Assembly (NCBI GenBank): GCA_002331385.1
Contig: DCYB01000004.1
Coordinates: 227,799-291,798, forward strand
DNA from: Comamonadaceae bacterium UBA2121
GTDB lineage: Bacteria > Pseudomonadota > Gammaproteobacteria > Burkholderiales > Burkholderiaceae_C
Reading direction: 5' to 3'
Length of the DNA: 64,000 bases
The notes beneath the pieces are model-generated. The model was not told where the DNA came from. It was given only the letters and a program-made list of their open reading frames with translations, and searched no databases. Positions 17,291-26,304 of this stretch are shown here, piece by piece (the stretch's first letter is position 1; every line of letters begins with the position of its first letter). The translations under genes and the position numbers were made by a program.

Positions 17291-17696
17291 AGGCGGCAGA
17301 CCGTAAGTGGACGTAGATGACATGGACCAGAAGCGTGCGTAGACGATGAAGCGAAAGGCAATGCGCGCGGCAATGTGCCAAATACAGCGCCCGTTTGAGC
17401 ATGCAGGCAGTACTGCTCTTTGGGATATTTATTGTAGGACAGGGCGAGTGGATCCAGCACCGCTACCGTAGGGAGGTAGACCGCGCGCTGCGCGAAAGCC
17501 CATTCTTATGCTCGGGATCCCTTAGCGCAATGATGCCCCGCATCCAGATGTGAATCTTCAGATACTTTGGAGCGATGCTGTGGCTGGATACCTTAGACCC
17601 ATATTCACAGCGACCTACGCCCCGTTGGCGCATCTCGCACTGTATTGAGTGAACTGATGTCCCCATTTCCACCGTTCCCGTTTCATCGCTCAACCC
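17291..17696. other. Stretch without a recognisable gene, at the edge of the hsd relic
   Basis: About 400 bases between the hsdS tail and the terminator of the Bug receptor gene. A 97-codon frame on the minus strand shows no family signature. No terminal inverted repeats or transposase motifs could be seen. It is probably the scar left where the upstream part of the restriction-modification locus was deleted. Confidence 0.5.
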
Positions 17697-17722
17697 AAGC
17701 AAAAAGGGGCCGAAGCCCCTTT
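17697..17722 (-). terminator. Rho-independent terminator of the Bug receptor gene
   Basis: On the minus strand AAAGGGGC-TTCG-GCCCCTTT forms an 8-base stem with a UUCG tetraloop, followed by TTGCTT. It lies 47 bases after the stop codon of the receptor gene. Confidence 0.85.
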
Positions 17723-17769
17723 CCTGTTGCCGCACGCAGTGCGCGCACGGACGCATCCGCGCTGCGCCA

Positions 17770-18813
17770 TCAATCCAGCGTGATGTTGCCCTTCTTGATC
17801 ACAGCGCGCCATTTGTTGATTTCATCGCTCAGAAATGCGGTGGATGCCTTGGGGTCCAGGCCGGAGGGCAGGACGCCTGCGGAGTCGAACTTGGATTTGA
17901 CTTCGGCGTCGGGCAGGGCCTTGGCGATTTCCTTGTAGAGGCGGTCGACGATGGGCTGGGGGGTGCCCGCAGGAACGGCCGCCATGAACCACGCGTCGGC
18001 GGTGAAGCCCTTGAGGCCTTGTTCGGACATGGTGGGGACGTCGGGCATGCCGGAGAGGCGTTCGCTGTGCGCCACGGCGAGGGCCTTGACGTTGCCGGCC
18101 TTGAGTTGCGAGTTGATGGTCACGGCGGTGAGGAAGCCGAAATCTGTCTCGCCCGACACCAGCGACACGACGGAGGGCGCGCTGCCCTTGTAGGGCACGT
18201 GGGTGACTTTGACGTCGGCTTGCATCGCGTACAACTCGGCGCCCAGATGGTTCGGGCCGCCCGTGCCGGAGGACGGGAAGTTGAGCTTGGCCGGTGCGGC
18301 CTTGGCGGCTGCAGTGAGGTCGGACAGCGAGTTCAGCGGGCTCTTGCTGCCCACGGTGAGCACCAGCGGGCTGCGGCCCACGAGGCTGACGACGCTGAAG
18401 TCCTTGAGCGGGTTGTAGGGCAGCTTGGTGTAGAGACCGGGCGCCATGGCCATGCAGCCCACGTCGCCGAGGATGATGGTGTAGCCGTCCGCCGGAGATT
18501 TGGCCACCAGGTCGCAGCCGATGGTGCCGTTGGCGCCGGGCTTGTTGTCGACGACGACCGACACCTTCATGTTGTCGCCCATCTTCTGTGCGAGCAGGCG
18601 ACCAATGATGTCGGTGGAGCCGCCGGCCGCGTATGGAACGATGAGGCGGATGGGCTTGTTCGGGTAGCCGTTGTCGCTAGCCGCGTGTGCGACCGGCGCG
18701 GTCAGTGCAGCCACGCAAGCGATAGCAGCAGCGCCTGCCAGGGTGCGCAGCGTAACGCGCGAAGTGGTGAGCGGAAGCGATGCGAACTGGCGCGACGGAT
18801 TCATCATTGACAT
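17770..18813 (-). CDS. Bug/TctC family tripartite tricarboxylate-type substrate-binding protein
   Basis: A 347-residue periplasmic receptor. The signal peptide has a basic start and a hydrophobic core ending ALTAPVAHA. The mature part opens GYPNKPIRLIVPYAAGGSTD and includes the family patch NKPGANGTIGCDLVAKSPAD, then THVPYKGSAPSVVSLVSGE. It is a second Bug receptor in the window, again without TctA/TctB genes beside it. It lies downstream of the GntR regulator on the same strand (191-base gap) and close to the ABC transporter/peptidase operon on the other strand; a shared inducer is possible but inferred. Confidence 0.94.
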   Translation of the reverse strand: MSMMNPSRQFASLPLTTSRVTLRTLAGAAAIACVAALTAPVAHAASDNGYPNKPIRLIVPYAAGGSTDIIGRLLAQKMGDNMKVSVVVDNKPGANGTIGCDLVAKSPADGYTIILGDVGCMAMAPGLYTKLPYNPLKDFSVVSLVGRSPLVLTVGSKSPLNSLSDLTAAAKAAPAKLNFPSSGTGGPNHLGAELYAMQADVKVTHVPYKGSAPSVVSLVSGETDFGFLTAVTINSQLKAGNVKALAVAHSERLSGMPDVPTMSEQGLKGFTADAWFMAAVPAGTPQPIVDRLYKEIAKALPDAEVKSKFDSAGVLPSGLDPKASTAFLSDEINKWRAVIKKGNITLD

Positions 18814-19004
18814 GGTTTTCTCAAAGAATGGAATGAATTGATTTTTCTTGCGCGCGCGAGATTAGCAGCGCGCGTTCCTTTCCACACAAATTTCAGGGGA
18901 TTGGGAGCGGTCGCTCCAGCGCATGAGCGTTTGCAGGCGATGTGCCAAGGCGCCTGCACAACGCCTTCGTCCAAGCCCTCTGGCCTCGTCCGCCCAGAAA
19001 CGCG

Positions 19005-19802
19005 CTACACCCGACGAGGACTGCGCAGGGTGTCGGCGTCGAGGATGAGCTTGCCCTGGATGCGTCCCTTCATGCGTTTAACGGCGCGCGTCGCATCCTG
19101 CATGTGCTGCTGCATCAGCTCGCGCACGCGCTCGGCATCGCGCTCGCGCGCGGCGTCGAGAATGTCGCGGTGGTAGTTGGCGTTTTCTTCGCCAAAGCGG
19201 CGGTGCTCGGTCTTGGGCGTGCGGTTGCCGAAGACGATGAGCTGGCGAATCATCTCGTTGATGAGCTCGCAGGTGAAGCGCAGGAACGGGTTGGGATTGG
19301 CGCCCGCCAGGATGTCGTGAAAATTGACGTCCTCGCGCCGTTGCATCAACAGGTCTTCGTGGCTGGACGAGGGGTCGCAGCAGACGATGCTGTGCTCCAG
19401 CGCTTCAAAGTCGGCATCGGTGAGATGCGGCACTGCACCAGCGGCCAATTCGGGCTCCAGCATGAGGCGCACGGCGTAGATGTCGTCGATCGTGACTTCC
19501 TTGAAGAACAGGTAGTTCTGCATGAACTGCAACGTGCGATCCAGCGGCACTTCCACAATCGTTCCGCCGCCCGAGGGGCCGGTGGAGATGGTGACCAGCC
19601 CCTGCACTTCCAGCGATTTGAGGGCCTCGCGGATCGTGCCCTTGCTCACCTCGAACTGTGCCTGCAACTCGCTCTCTCGCGGGAGGCGGTCGCCGGGGCT
19701 CAGGTTCTTTTCGGTGATCATGCGCTTGATCTCCTGCGCCACCAGATCGGAGCGCTTGAGTTGCTTGATCGCCATCGGAGAGGAAGACTTATTGGTAGCC
19801 AT
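19005..19802 (-). CDS. GntR family (FadR-type) transcriptional regulator
   Basis: About 265 residues from the preferred ATG at 19802. The N-terminus is a winged helix-turn-helix of the FadR subgroup (LKRSDLVAQEIKRMI, then LPRESELQAQFEVSKGTIRE) and the C-terminus an FCD-type helical effector domain (EHSIVCCDPSSS, ERVRELMQQHM). Other in-frame ATGs at 19877 and 19775 exist, and none has a good ribosome binding site. The gene faces the branched-chain-type ABC operon across 240 bases containing a palindrome, so it probably represses that operon and perhaps the Bug receptor downstream of itself. Confidence 0.9.
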   Translation of the reverse strand: MATNKSSSPMAIKQLKRSDLVAQEIKRMITEKNLSPGDRLPRESELQAQFEVSKGTIREALKSLEVQGLVTISTGPSGGGTIVEVPLDRTLQFMQNYLFFKEVTIDDIYAVRLMLEPELAAGAVPHLTDADFEALEHSIVCCDPSSSHEDLLMQRREDVNFHDILAGANPNPFLRFTCELINEMIRQLIVFGNRTPKTEHRRFGEENANYHRDILDAARERDAERVRELMQQHMQDATRAVKRMKGRIQGKLILDADTLRSPRRV

Positions 19803-19924
19803 GTGCAATGCGTTATCGACAGGAATGCGGCCACGGATACCGGCCACTATCGCGGTGGATGCAGTATGCACCGGCATGGCTCAAATTGCGCGTCCGGTCA
19901 GGGTTTGTCCGCGTCTTATTTGTC

Positions 19925-19944
19925 CTATTTGTCACTATAAATAG
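19925..19944. promoter_or_regulatory. Inverted repeat with tandem TATTTGTC copies, candidate GntR operator
   Basis: CTATTT (19925-19930) and AAATAG (19939-19944) are a perfect inverted repeat. The left arm lies in the second of two TATTTGTC copies spaced nine bases apart (19917 and 19926). The site is between the divergent GntR and ABC transporter genes, about 100 bases before the receptor start. Confidence 0.4.
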
Positions 19945-20043
19945 ATGCCGAGGAGCGGATGTTTCCTTCGCCGGTCTGGCACGCACCGTGCTCTTACAAC
20001 AAAGCAGGCCTATGCGCCTCGATTCAACCTGGAGACCATCACC

Positions 20044-21246
20044 ATGCAACGTCGTCACTTCCTGCAGTTGTCCGCTCTGGGCACTTTGCCCGCATCCCTT
20101 GGCCTATCGCACTCCGCGTGGGCGCAGGCGAAAGACACGATCCAGTTCGGTTGCCCGGTGCCAATGTCCGGCGCGTTTGCAGCCAACGGCAAATTTGCCG
20201 ATCTGGGCACCAAGCTGGCCATCGAGCAATACGGCAAGGCGTTGGACCGTCCGCTGGCCTACACGCTACTGGACACCGAAGGCAAGCCGGCCACCGCCAT
20301 CCGCAAGGTGCAGGATGCGTCGCAACAAGGCGCGCGCTTCTTTGCGGGCGGCATCCTGTCCTCCGAAGCGTTGGCGATGGGCAAGGAGGCCGAAAAGGCG
20401 GGCGGCATTTTCATCACCACCGCAGGCGCGGACGAGATCACGGGCAAGGACTGCAACAACGCCACGTTCCGCTGGTCGGTGCCGACGTTCGGCGCGATCG
20501 AGCAGACCGTGCGCCCGCTGCTGGCATCGCTGCCCAAGGCCAAGCGCGTGTACACCATCACGCCGCAATACGTGTTCGGCGATGGTCTTCTGTCGGCGGC
20601 CAAGAACATCTTCAAGGAAAAGAGCATCGAGCACGTGGGCAACAGTTACCACTCGCTCACTGAAAAAGAGTTCAGTGGCTACCTCACCAATGCCGTGGCG
20701 GCCAAGCCCGATGTGCTGCTGATTCTGAACTTTGGCCAGCAGTCCTCCGACACGCTGCGCCAGGCCGTGAGCTTTGGCATGAACAAGAACATGACCATCC
20801 TGATTGCCTGGGCGTCGGGTCTGGAGCAGTTTGAATCGCTTGGCGCCGATCTGTGCGATGGCGTGTACTTCGGCGCGCAATACTGGCACACGGTCGACGC
20901 GCCGCAAAACCTCGACCTCGTCAAGCGTTGCAACGACAAGTTCAAGTTCAATCCCAACTACAGCCTGGCCGGCTCCTACATCATCACCAAGCTGATGATC
21001 GACGCCATCATCAAGGCCGGTTCGGTCGACCAGAAGGCCGTGATCGCCGCGATGGAAGGAATGAAGTACCAGGGACTGACCGGCGAGGAAGAAATCCGCA
21101 AGGCCGACCACCAGGTGCTGAAGAACTATTACCTGCTCAAGGGCAAAGCCAAGTCGAAGATGAAGAACAAGGACGACTACGCCGACATCGTCAGCAGCGG
21201 CAAGTCGTTCCTGGCAGTCGACCAGACCGGCTGCAAGATGGCATAA
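20044..21246 (+). CDS. Branched-chain amino acid-type ABC transporter substrate-binding protein
   Basis: A 400-residue periplasmic receptor of the LivJ/type I fold. The signal sequence opens MQRRHFLQLSALG, which contains a twin-arginine-like RR, and ends near SAWAQA; export by Tat is possible but the consensus is incomplete. The mature part has CPVPMSGAFAANGKF and the late SYIITKLMIDAIIKAG. It is the first gene of a full transporter set (receptor, two permeases, two ATPases) leading into a peptidase gene, so the substrate may be a peptide- or amide-like compound rather than a free branched-chain amino acid. Confidence 0.93.
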   Translation: MQRRHFLQLSALGTLPASLGLSHSAWAQAKDTIQFGCPVPMSGAFAANGKFADLGTKLAIEQYGKALDRPLAYTLLDTEGKPATAIRKVQDASQQGARFFAGGILSSEALAMGKEAEKAGGIFITTAGADEITGKDCNNATFRWSVPTFGAIEQTVRPLLASLPKAKRVYTITPQYVFGDGLLSAAKNIFKEKSIEHVGNSYHSLTEKEFSGYLTNAVAAKPDVLLILNFGQQSSDTLRQAVSFGMNKNMTILIAWASGLEQFESLGADLCDGVYFGAQYWHTVDAPQNLDLVKRCNDKFKFNPNYSLAGSYIITKLMIDAIIKAGSVDQKAVIAAMEGMKYQGLTGEEEIRKADHQVLKNYYLLKGKAKSKMKNKDDYADIVSSGKSFLAVDQTGCKMA

Positions 21247-21428
21247 GCCATGCCTGCCGAACGCTTGTGGCCGGGCGCTGCAAGCGTTCGCCCTATTGGA
21301 CTGCGCTCCCCCATGCCAGCACGGCCCTTCAGGCAAGGCCATGCAACGACGCTTGAAGGGCTGCATTGGCGGCCTCTCACACGATTGACCCATCGAAGCC
21401 GCAAGGCCTCGTCAGCCCAAGAAAAAAC

Positions 21429-22289
21429 ATGAGCATCTACTTGCTTCAGACGATCAACGGGGTGGGCATTGGAATGCTCTACTTCCTGCTGGCAGTGGGT
21501 CTTTCCATCGTTTTCGGCCTGCTGCGCTTCGTGAACTTTGCCCACGGCACTTTCTACCTGCTGGGCGCCTACTTCTGCTACCAGATGACGCAGTGGGGCA
21601 TGGGCTTCTGGCTGTCGCTGGTGGTCGTGCCCGTCGTCGTCGGTGCGCTGGGGTGGATCACCGAAAAGCTCATCCTGCGCCACGTGTATGCCAAGCCGCA
21701 CGAGTTCCACATCCTCGTCACCGTGGGCCTTGCGCTGATCGTGCAAGAAGTCGTCATCATGATCTGGGGCCCGCTGGGCGATAGCGTGGCCGTACCCGAC
21801 ATGCTGAACGGCGTGGTGATGTGGGGCAGCTTCATCTATCCCAAATACCGGCTGTTCGTGATCGGTTTTACCGCCGTGCTCGCCGTCATCATCTGGTGGG
21901 TGCTCGAAGGTACACGCCTTGGCAGCGCCGTGCGTGCTGGCAGTGAATCGACCGAGATGGTGTCGCTGCTGGGCATGAACGTGTTCGGTATTTTCTCGCT
22001 CGTGTTTGCACTGGGCGTGGGCACGGCGGCGCTGGCGGGCGTGCTGGCCGCGCCCATCCGGGGGGTGAGCCCGTTCATGGGCGTGGAAGCACTGGCCGTG
22101 GCCTTTGTGGTTGTGGTCGTGGGCGGGCTGGGCAGCTTCAGCGGTGCGCTGGTGGGCGGCCTGCTGATCGGCATCGTGCAAAGCCTGATGAGCACAATCT
22201 GGCCCGAAGGTGCAAGCCTGATGATTTACGTCGCAATGGCGGCCGTGCTGCTGCTGCGTCCCAACGGCCTGCTGGGCCGCGCCGTCTGA
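21429..22289 (+). CDS. Branched-chain amino acid-type ABC transporter permease (LivH type)
   Basis: A 286-residue inner-membrane permease with about eight hydrophobic segments. Family marks are GLSIVFGLLRFVNFAHGTFY near the N-terminus and VRAGSESTEMVSLLGMNV, followed by GGLGSFSGALVGGLLIG, the ATPase-contact region. The frame could start at 21366, but the ATG at 21429 gives the standard LivH N-terminus (MSIYLLQTINGVGIGML). The 182 bases separating it from the receptor gene show no terminator. Confidence 0.94.
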   Translation: MSIYLLQTINGVGIGMLYFLLAVGLSIVFGLLRFVNFAHGTFYLLGAYFCYQMTQWGMGFWLSLVVVPVVVGALGWITEKLILRHVYAKPHEFHILVTVGLALIVQEVVIMIWGPLGDSVAVPDMLNGVVMWGSFIYPKYRLFVIGFTAVLAVIIWWVLEGTRLGSAVRAGSESTEMVSLLGMNVFGIFSLVFALGVGTAALAGVLAAPIRGVSPFMGVEALAVAFVVVVVGGLGSFSGALVGGLLIGIVQSLMSTIWPEGASLMIYVAMAAVLLLRPNGLLGRAV

Positions 22290-22297
22290 GGTCCACC

Positions 22298-23287
22298 ATG
22301 TCCAAGCACGTTCAATTCCTCATTGCGCTGGCCATCGTCGTGGCGATGCCGCTGTTCATGAAATCCGGCTCACTCGCGAGCGAGGTGCTGATCTACGGTC
22401 TGGCCGCCATGGGCTGCAATTTGCTGCTCGGCTATACCGGCCTGCTCTCGTTCGGCCAGGGCGTATTCTTTGGTCTGGGCAGCTACACGCTGGGCATCCT
22501 GCTCACGCGCCTGCCGATTCCGATGCCGGTGGCCTTGCTCAGCGCGGTGCTGTTGGGCGCGCTCGGCGCGGCCATCGTCGGCTGGGTAGCCATCCGCCAG
22601 CGCGGCACGTATTTTGTGATGCTCACGCTGGCGTTTTCGCAGATGTTCTATTTCATCGCCTACAGCGCCTCCGGCCTGACGGGCGGTGACAACGGCCTGA
22701 TGGACATCCCGCGCAAATCGATCTCGGTCGCGGGCCACACGCTGGTGCCGCTGGAGACGCCTTGGCAGTACTACGGCTTTGTGGCGGTGATTTTCCTTAT
22801 CGTCTACTGGTTGCTGCGGCGCGTGAGCGATTCGATCTTTGGCCGCACCCTGCTGGCCGTGCGCGACAACGACGAACGCGCTGCCGCCGTGGGCTACAAC
22901 CTGCGCTTGCTGAAGCTGCAGGCCTTCGTCATCTCGGGCGCGGTCACCGGGCTTGCCGGTGGCTTGCACGCGTTGATGACGGGCATTGCGCCGCTGTCGA
23001 ATGCCGAGTACCACACCAGCGAAATGATCCTCGTGATGACAGTGATCGGCGGCACCGGCAACCTGCTGGCGTCGCTGCTGGGTGCCGCGTTCTACGTGCT
23101 GCTGGGCGACTGGCTGTCCACCCTGTGGCCGCGCTGGCTGTTGCTGCTGGGCGTCGTGCTGATGGTGGTGAGTCTGGGTCTGCAGGGTGGTCTGTGGGGT
23201 CTGTGCCAGAAGCTGTGGCAACGGGTGCGCGGCGGCAGCCACAAGCCAGCGGATGCGGCAGCCGGTGCGAAGGGAGGCCACGCATGA
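22298..23287 (+). CDS. Branched-chain amino acid-type ABC transporter permease (LivM type)
   Basis: A 329-residue inner-membrane permease with the LivM marks LLLGYTGLLSFGQGVFFGLG, FGRTLLAVRDNDERAAAVGY and VIGGTGNLLASLLGAAF. It begins eight bases after the LivH-type gene and its stop overlaps the start of the first ATPase gene (ATGA), so the transporter genes are one translational unit. A short charged C-terminal tail extends into the cytoplasm. Confidence 0.94.
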   Translation: MSKHVQFLIALAIVVAMPLFMKSGSLASEVLIYGLAAMGCNLLLGYTGLLSFGQGVFFGLGSYTLGILLTRLPIPMPVALLSAVLLGALGAAIVGWVAIRQRGTYFVMLTLAFSQMFYFIAYSASGLTGGDNGLMDIPRKSISVAGHTLVPLETPWQYYGFVAVIFLIVYWLLRRVSDSIFGRTLLAVRDNDERAAAVGYNLRLLKLQAFVISGAVTGLAGGLHALMTGIAPLSNAEYHTSEMILVMTVIGGTGNLLASLLGAAFYVLLGDWLSTLWPRWLLLLGVVLMVVSLGLQGGLWGLCQKLWQRVRGGSHKPADAAAGAKGGHA

Positions 23288-24081
23288 GCACGCCACAACC
23301 CACCTTGCCGCAAGCCGGTCCCGTGCTGCTGGAGGCCGCAGGCGTCGAAAAGCGCTATGACAAGTTCGTCGCGCTGGGCGGCGTGGACATCCGCGTGCGC
23401 GCCAATACGGTGCACTCCGTGATCGGCCCGAATGGCGCCGGCAAGACCACCCTGTTCCACATGCTTACCGGCACCAAAACAGTGAGTGGCGGAAAAATCA
23501 TGTTTGATGGGCATGACGTAACGCGCGAGCCGGACTATGTACGTGTGCGCCGCGGCATGGCACGCTCCTTTCAGGTGACGAGCCTGTTTCTGACGCTGCC
23601 GGTGCGGGAGAATCTGCGGCTGGCCGCGCAGGGCGTGGCCCCGACGCAAGCGCTCAACTGCTGGAGTGCGCCGGTGGGCAAGCTCTCCAGTGCCGACACC
23701 ATCGCCAGCGTGCTGGCGCGCGTGGGCATGGAGCGCTTTGCCGATACGCCCGCAGGCAATCTGTCGCACGGACAGCAGCGGCGGCTGGAGGTCGGCATGG
23801 CGCTGGCGGCGCGGCCCAAGGCGATCTTTCTGGACGAGCCCACCTCGGGCATGGGCATCGATGACCTTGACGAGATGAAGCACCTCATCCAGAGCCTGAA
23901 GAAGGACCACACAGTGGTGCTCATCGAGCACAACATGAGCATCGTAATGGACATCTCCGACACGGTCACCGTAATGCAGCAAGGGCGCGTGCTGGCCGAA
24001 GGCTTGCCGGGCGACATCCGCAACGATGAGCGCGTGCGCAAGGCCTATCTGGGCAACATGATCACCGGAGGCAAGGCATGA
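23284..24081 (+). CDS. Branched-chain amino acid-type ABC transporter ATP-binding protein (LivG type)
   Basis: A 265-residue ABC ATPase: Walker A GPNGAGKTT at about residues 50-58, the LivG-specific RGMARSFQVTSLFLTL, the signature NLSHGQQRRLEVGM, Walker B AIFLDEPTSGMG, and switch histidine LIEHNM. SHGQQ replaces the common SGGQ/SYGQ form, a normal LivG variant. The start at 23284 overlaps the previous stop; the longer open frame back to 22762 lies inside the permease gene. Confidence 0.95.
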   Translation: MSTPQPTLPQAGPVLLEAAGVEKRYDKFVALGGVDIRVRANTVHSVIGPNGAGKTTLFHMLTGTKTVSGGKIMFDGHDVTREPDYVRVRRGMARSFQVTSLFLTLPVRENLRLAAQGVAPTQALNCWSAPVGKLSSADTIASVLARVGMERFADTPAGNLSHGQQRRLEVGMALAARPKAIFLDEPTSGMGIDDLDEMKHLIQSLKKDHTVVLIEHNMSIVMDISDTVTVMQQGRVLAEGLPGDIRNDERVRKAYLGNMITGGKA

Positions 24082-24788
24082 GCGCAGCGCTTCTTCAGGT
24101 GGACAACGTCCACGCACACTATGGCAAGAGCCACGTTCTGCAGGGCGTGCGCATGCACGTCGCCGACGGCGAACTGGTCACCCTGCTCGGGCGCAACGGC
24201 GCGGGCAAGACCACCACGCTCAAATGCATCGCCGGAGCCATGGCGCCCACACAAGGGCAAGTGCAGTTTGCCGGCCAGGTAACGAGCAAGCTGGCGACGC
24301 ATCAGGTGGCGCAGCGCGGCATCTGCCTTGTGCCGGAGCATCGCGGCATCTTCAAACTGCTGACGGTGGAAGAAAACCTGATGCTCGGCCAACGCAAGAA
24401 GTCGCCGTGGCAACTGGACGACGTCTACCAGATCTTCCCGCGCCTCAAGGAGCGTCGCACGAACGGCGGCGGCCAACTCTCGGGCGGCGAGCAGCAGATG
24501 CTCTCCATTGGCCGCGCGCTGATGAACGCACCGCGCCTGTTGATGCTGGACGAACCGGTGGAAGGCCTGGCGCCGGTGATCGTGGAAGAGATCGTGGCGC
24601 AGCTCAAGGTCATCAAGGCCTCGGGCGTCTCCATCCTGCTGGTGGAGCAGAACCTGGAGGTCTGCACGCAACTGGCAGATCGCCACTACATCATTGAACA
24701 AGGAGCCATCGTGCACGAGGCCAGCAACGCCGAGTTCTTGGCGGACGATGCGGTGAAGGACCGCTACCTCGGCGTCGGTATGGCCTGA
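24078..24788 (+). CDS. Branched-chain amino acid-type ABC transporter ATP-binding protein (LivF type)
   Basis: A 236-residue ABC ATPase with Walker A GRNGAGKTTTLK, the LivF mark LVPEHRGIFKLLTVEENL, signature QLSGGEQQMLSIGRAL, Walker B LLMLDEPVEGLAP and LLVEQNLEVC. It overlaps the LivG-type gene by four bases and is followed 17 bases later by the M81 peptidase gene. Confidence 0.95.
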   Translation: MSAALLQVDNVHAHYGKSHVLQGVRMHVADGELVTLLGRNGAGKTTTLKCIAGAMAPTQGQVQFAGQVTSKLATHQVAQRGICLVPEHRGIFKLLTVEENLMLGQRKKSPWQLDDVYQIFPRLKERRTNGGGQLSGGEQQMLSIGRALMNAPRLLMLDEPVEGLAPVIVEEIVAQLKVIKASGVSILLVEQNLEVCTQLADRHYIIEQGAIVHEASNAEFLADDAVKDRYLGVGMA

Positions 24789-24805
24789 CGGAGCAGCCAA
24801 TCACC

Positions 24806-26299
24806 ATGAGCAAGCCAGCAAAGCGATTTCTCATTGCACGACTGAACCACGAGACCAACACGTTCTCGCCCGTGCCCACGCCCATCGAGGCGTTTGCCCC
24901 CACTTACGGCGACGAGGCCTATCGCGCCAACAAGGGCATGCGCACGGCGATGGCCGCATTCATCGAGCTGGCGCAGGCCGAAGGCGCCACGCTGGTGACG
25001 CCCGTATCGGCCATGGCCAATCCCAGCGGGGCCGTGCATGCGGCGGCGCATGACGCGCTGACGCAGCGCATCCTTGACGCCGTTCCCGGGTGCGACGCCA
25101 TCCTGCTCGACCTGCACGGCGCGATGGTGGCGGAGAACAGCGACGACGGCGAGGGCGATCTGCTCGAACGCGTACGCGCTGCCGCGCCCGGTGTGCCGAT
25201 TGGTGTGGCGCTGGATTTGCACGGCAACATCACGGAGAAGATGGTGCGCAATGCGGATGTGATGGTGGGATTCAAAACCTACCCGCACATCGACATGTAT
25301 GAAACCGGCGAGCACGCGGGCCGCCTGCTGCTGCAGATGTGGCGCGGCGAGGCGCAATACGAGGTGATCTGGAAGCAGTTGCCGCTGATGAGCCACACGC
25401 TGCGCAGCACCACGCTCAACGGCCCCATGCGCGATGCCTGCGAGCGCGCCAGGCAGTTGGAGCAGCAGGAGCACCTGCCTGCGGTGACGGTGTTTGGCGG
25501 CTTCTCGCTGGCGGACATTCCTGCGCCGTGCGTGAGCGTGGTGGCCACCTGCCGCACGGGTGCTCAGGAAGTGTCACGCGCGCAAGCCATCATCGACCGC
25601 TTCGCCGATGACAGCATCTGGCAGCGGCGTGACGAATTCATTTACCGCAGCGAGCCGCTGGCCGACTCGCTGGCCCGCGCGCAACAGCTGGCCGAAGGCG
25701 CGAGCCGTCCGGTGTTGCTGCTCGACCATGGCGACAACTGCATGTCCGGCGGCACCTGCGACACCATGGACGTGCTGCAAACTGCGCTGCAACTGGGCAT
25801 GGAGGGCATCGCCGTGGGCCCGCTGTGCGACCCCAAGGCCGTGGCGCAAATGGTGGCTGCCGGTGAAGGCGCGCAGATCGACATTGCGCTGGGCAACAAG
25901 CGCTCGCTCGCGCACCTGGGCATGGACAAGCGGCCCATGTCGCTGCGCGGCACAGTGCGGCGCATCAGCGATGGCAAGTACGTCGTCTCTGGCCCGATCT
26001 ACAACGGCATGGAATGCCACATGGGCCGCACCGTGCTGCTGGACATCGGCCCGGCGCAAATAGTGGTCACCGAGCAGACGCATGAGCCGTGGGATCTGGG
26101 CGTGTTCCACTGCGTCGGCGTGGACCCGACCCAGGCGCGCTACTTGCTGCTCAAGTCGCGCATGTATTGCCGCCCGGTGTTCGTGCCGCTGTCTGCCGGA
26201 TTAGTGGAATGTGACAGCCCCGGCGTGACCACCTCGGACTATTCGCGCTTTCCCTTCGGGCGTGTGCAGCGGCCCGTGTATCCGCTCGACGCCATGTGA
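24806..26299 (+). CDS. M81 family (MlrC-type) metallopeptidase
   Basis: A 497-residue protein of the DUF1485/MlrC family. The N-terminal half shows RLNHETNTFSPVPTPIEAF, the metal-site segments LLDLHGAMVAE and DLHGNITEKMV, and YPHIDMYETG; the C-terminal half has LDHGDNCMSGGTCDTMDVL, ending near TSDYSRFPFGRV. MlrC is best known for cleaving the linearised microcystin product, but most members act on unknown peptides or amides. It is the last gene of the ABC transporter operon (17-base gap), so the imported substrate is probably what it hydrolyses. No signal peptide: the reaction would be cytoplasmic. Confidence 0.92.
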   Translation: MSKPAKRFLIARLNHETNTFSPVPTPIEAFAPTYGDEAYRANKGMRTAMAAFIELAQAEGATLVTPVSAMANPSGAVHAAAHDALTQRILDAVPGCDAILLDLHGAMVAENSDDGEGDLLERVRAAAPGVPIGVALDLHGNITEKMVRNADVMVGFKTYPHIDMYETGEHAGRLLLQMWRGEAQYEVIWKQLPLMSHTLRSTTLNGPMRDACERARQLEQQEHLPAVTVFGGFSLADIPAPCVSVVATCRTGAQEVSRAQAIIDRFADDSIWQRRDEFIYRSEPLADSLARAQQLAEGASRPVLLLDHGDNCMSGGTCDTMDVLQTALQLGMEGIAVGPLCDPKAVAQMVAAGEGAQIDIALGNKRSLAHLGMDKRPMSLRGTVRRISDGKYVVSGPIYNGMECHMGRTVLLDIGPAQIVVTEQTHEPWDLGVFHCVGVDPTQARYLLLKSRMYCRPVFVPLSAGLVECDSPGVTTSDYSRFPFGRVQRPVYPLDAM

Positions 26300-26304
26300 G
26301 CACC

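Noticed and set aside
17463..17756. 97-codon frame beside the hsd relic
   Set aside because: It overlaps the terminator of the Bug gene, has no family signature, and its composition does not resemble the neighbouring genes.
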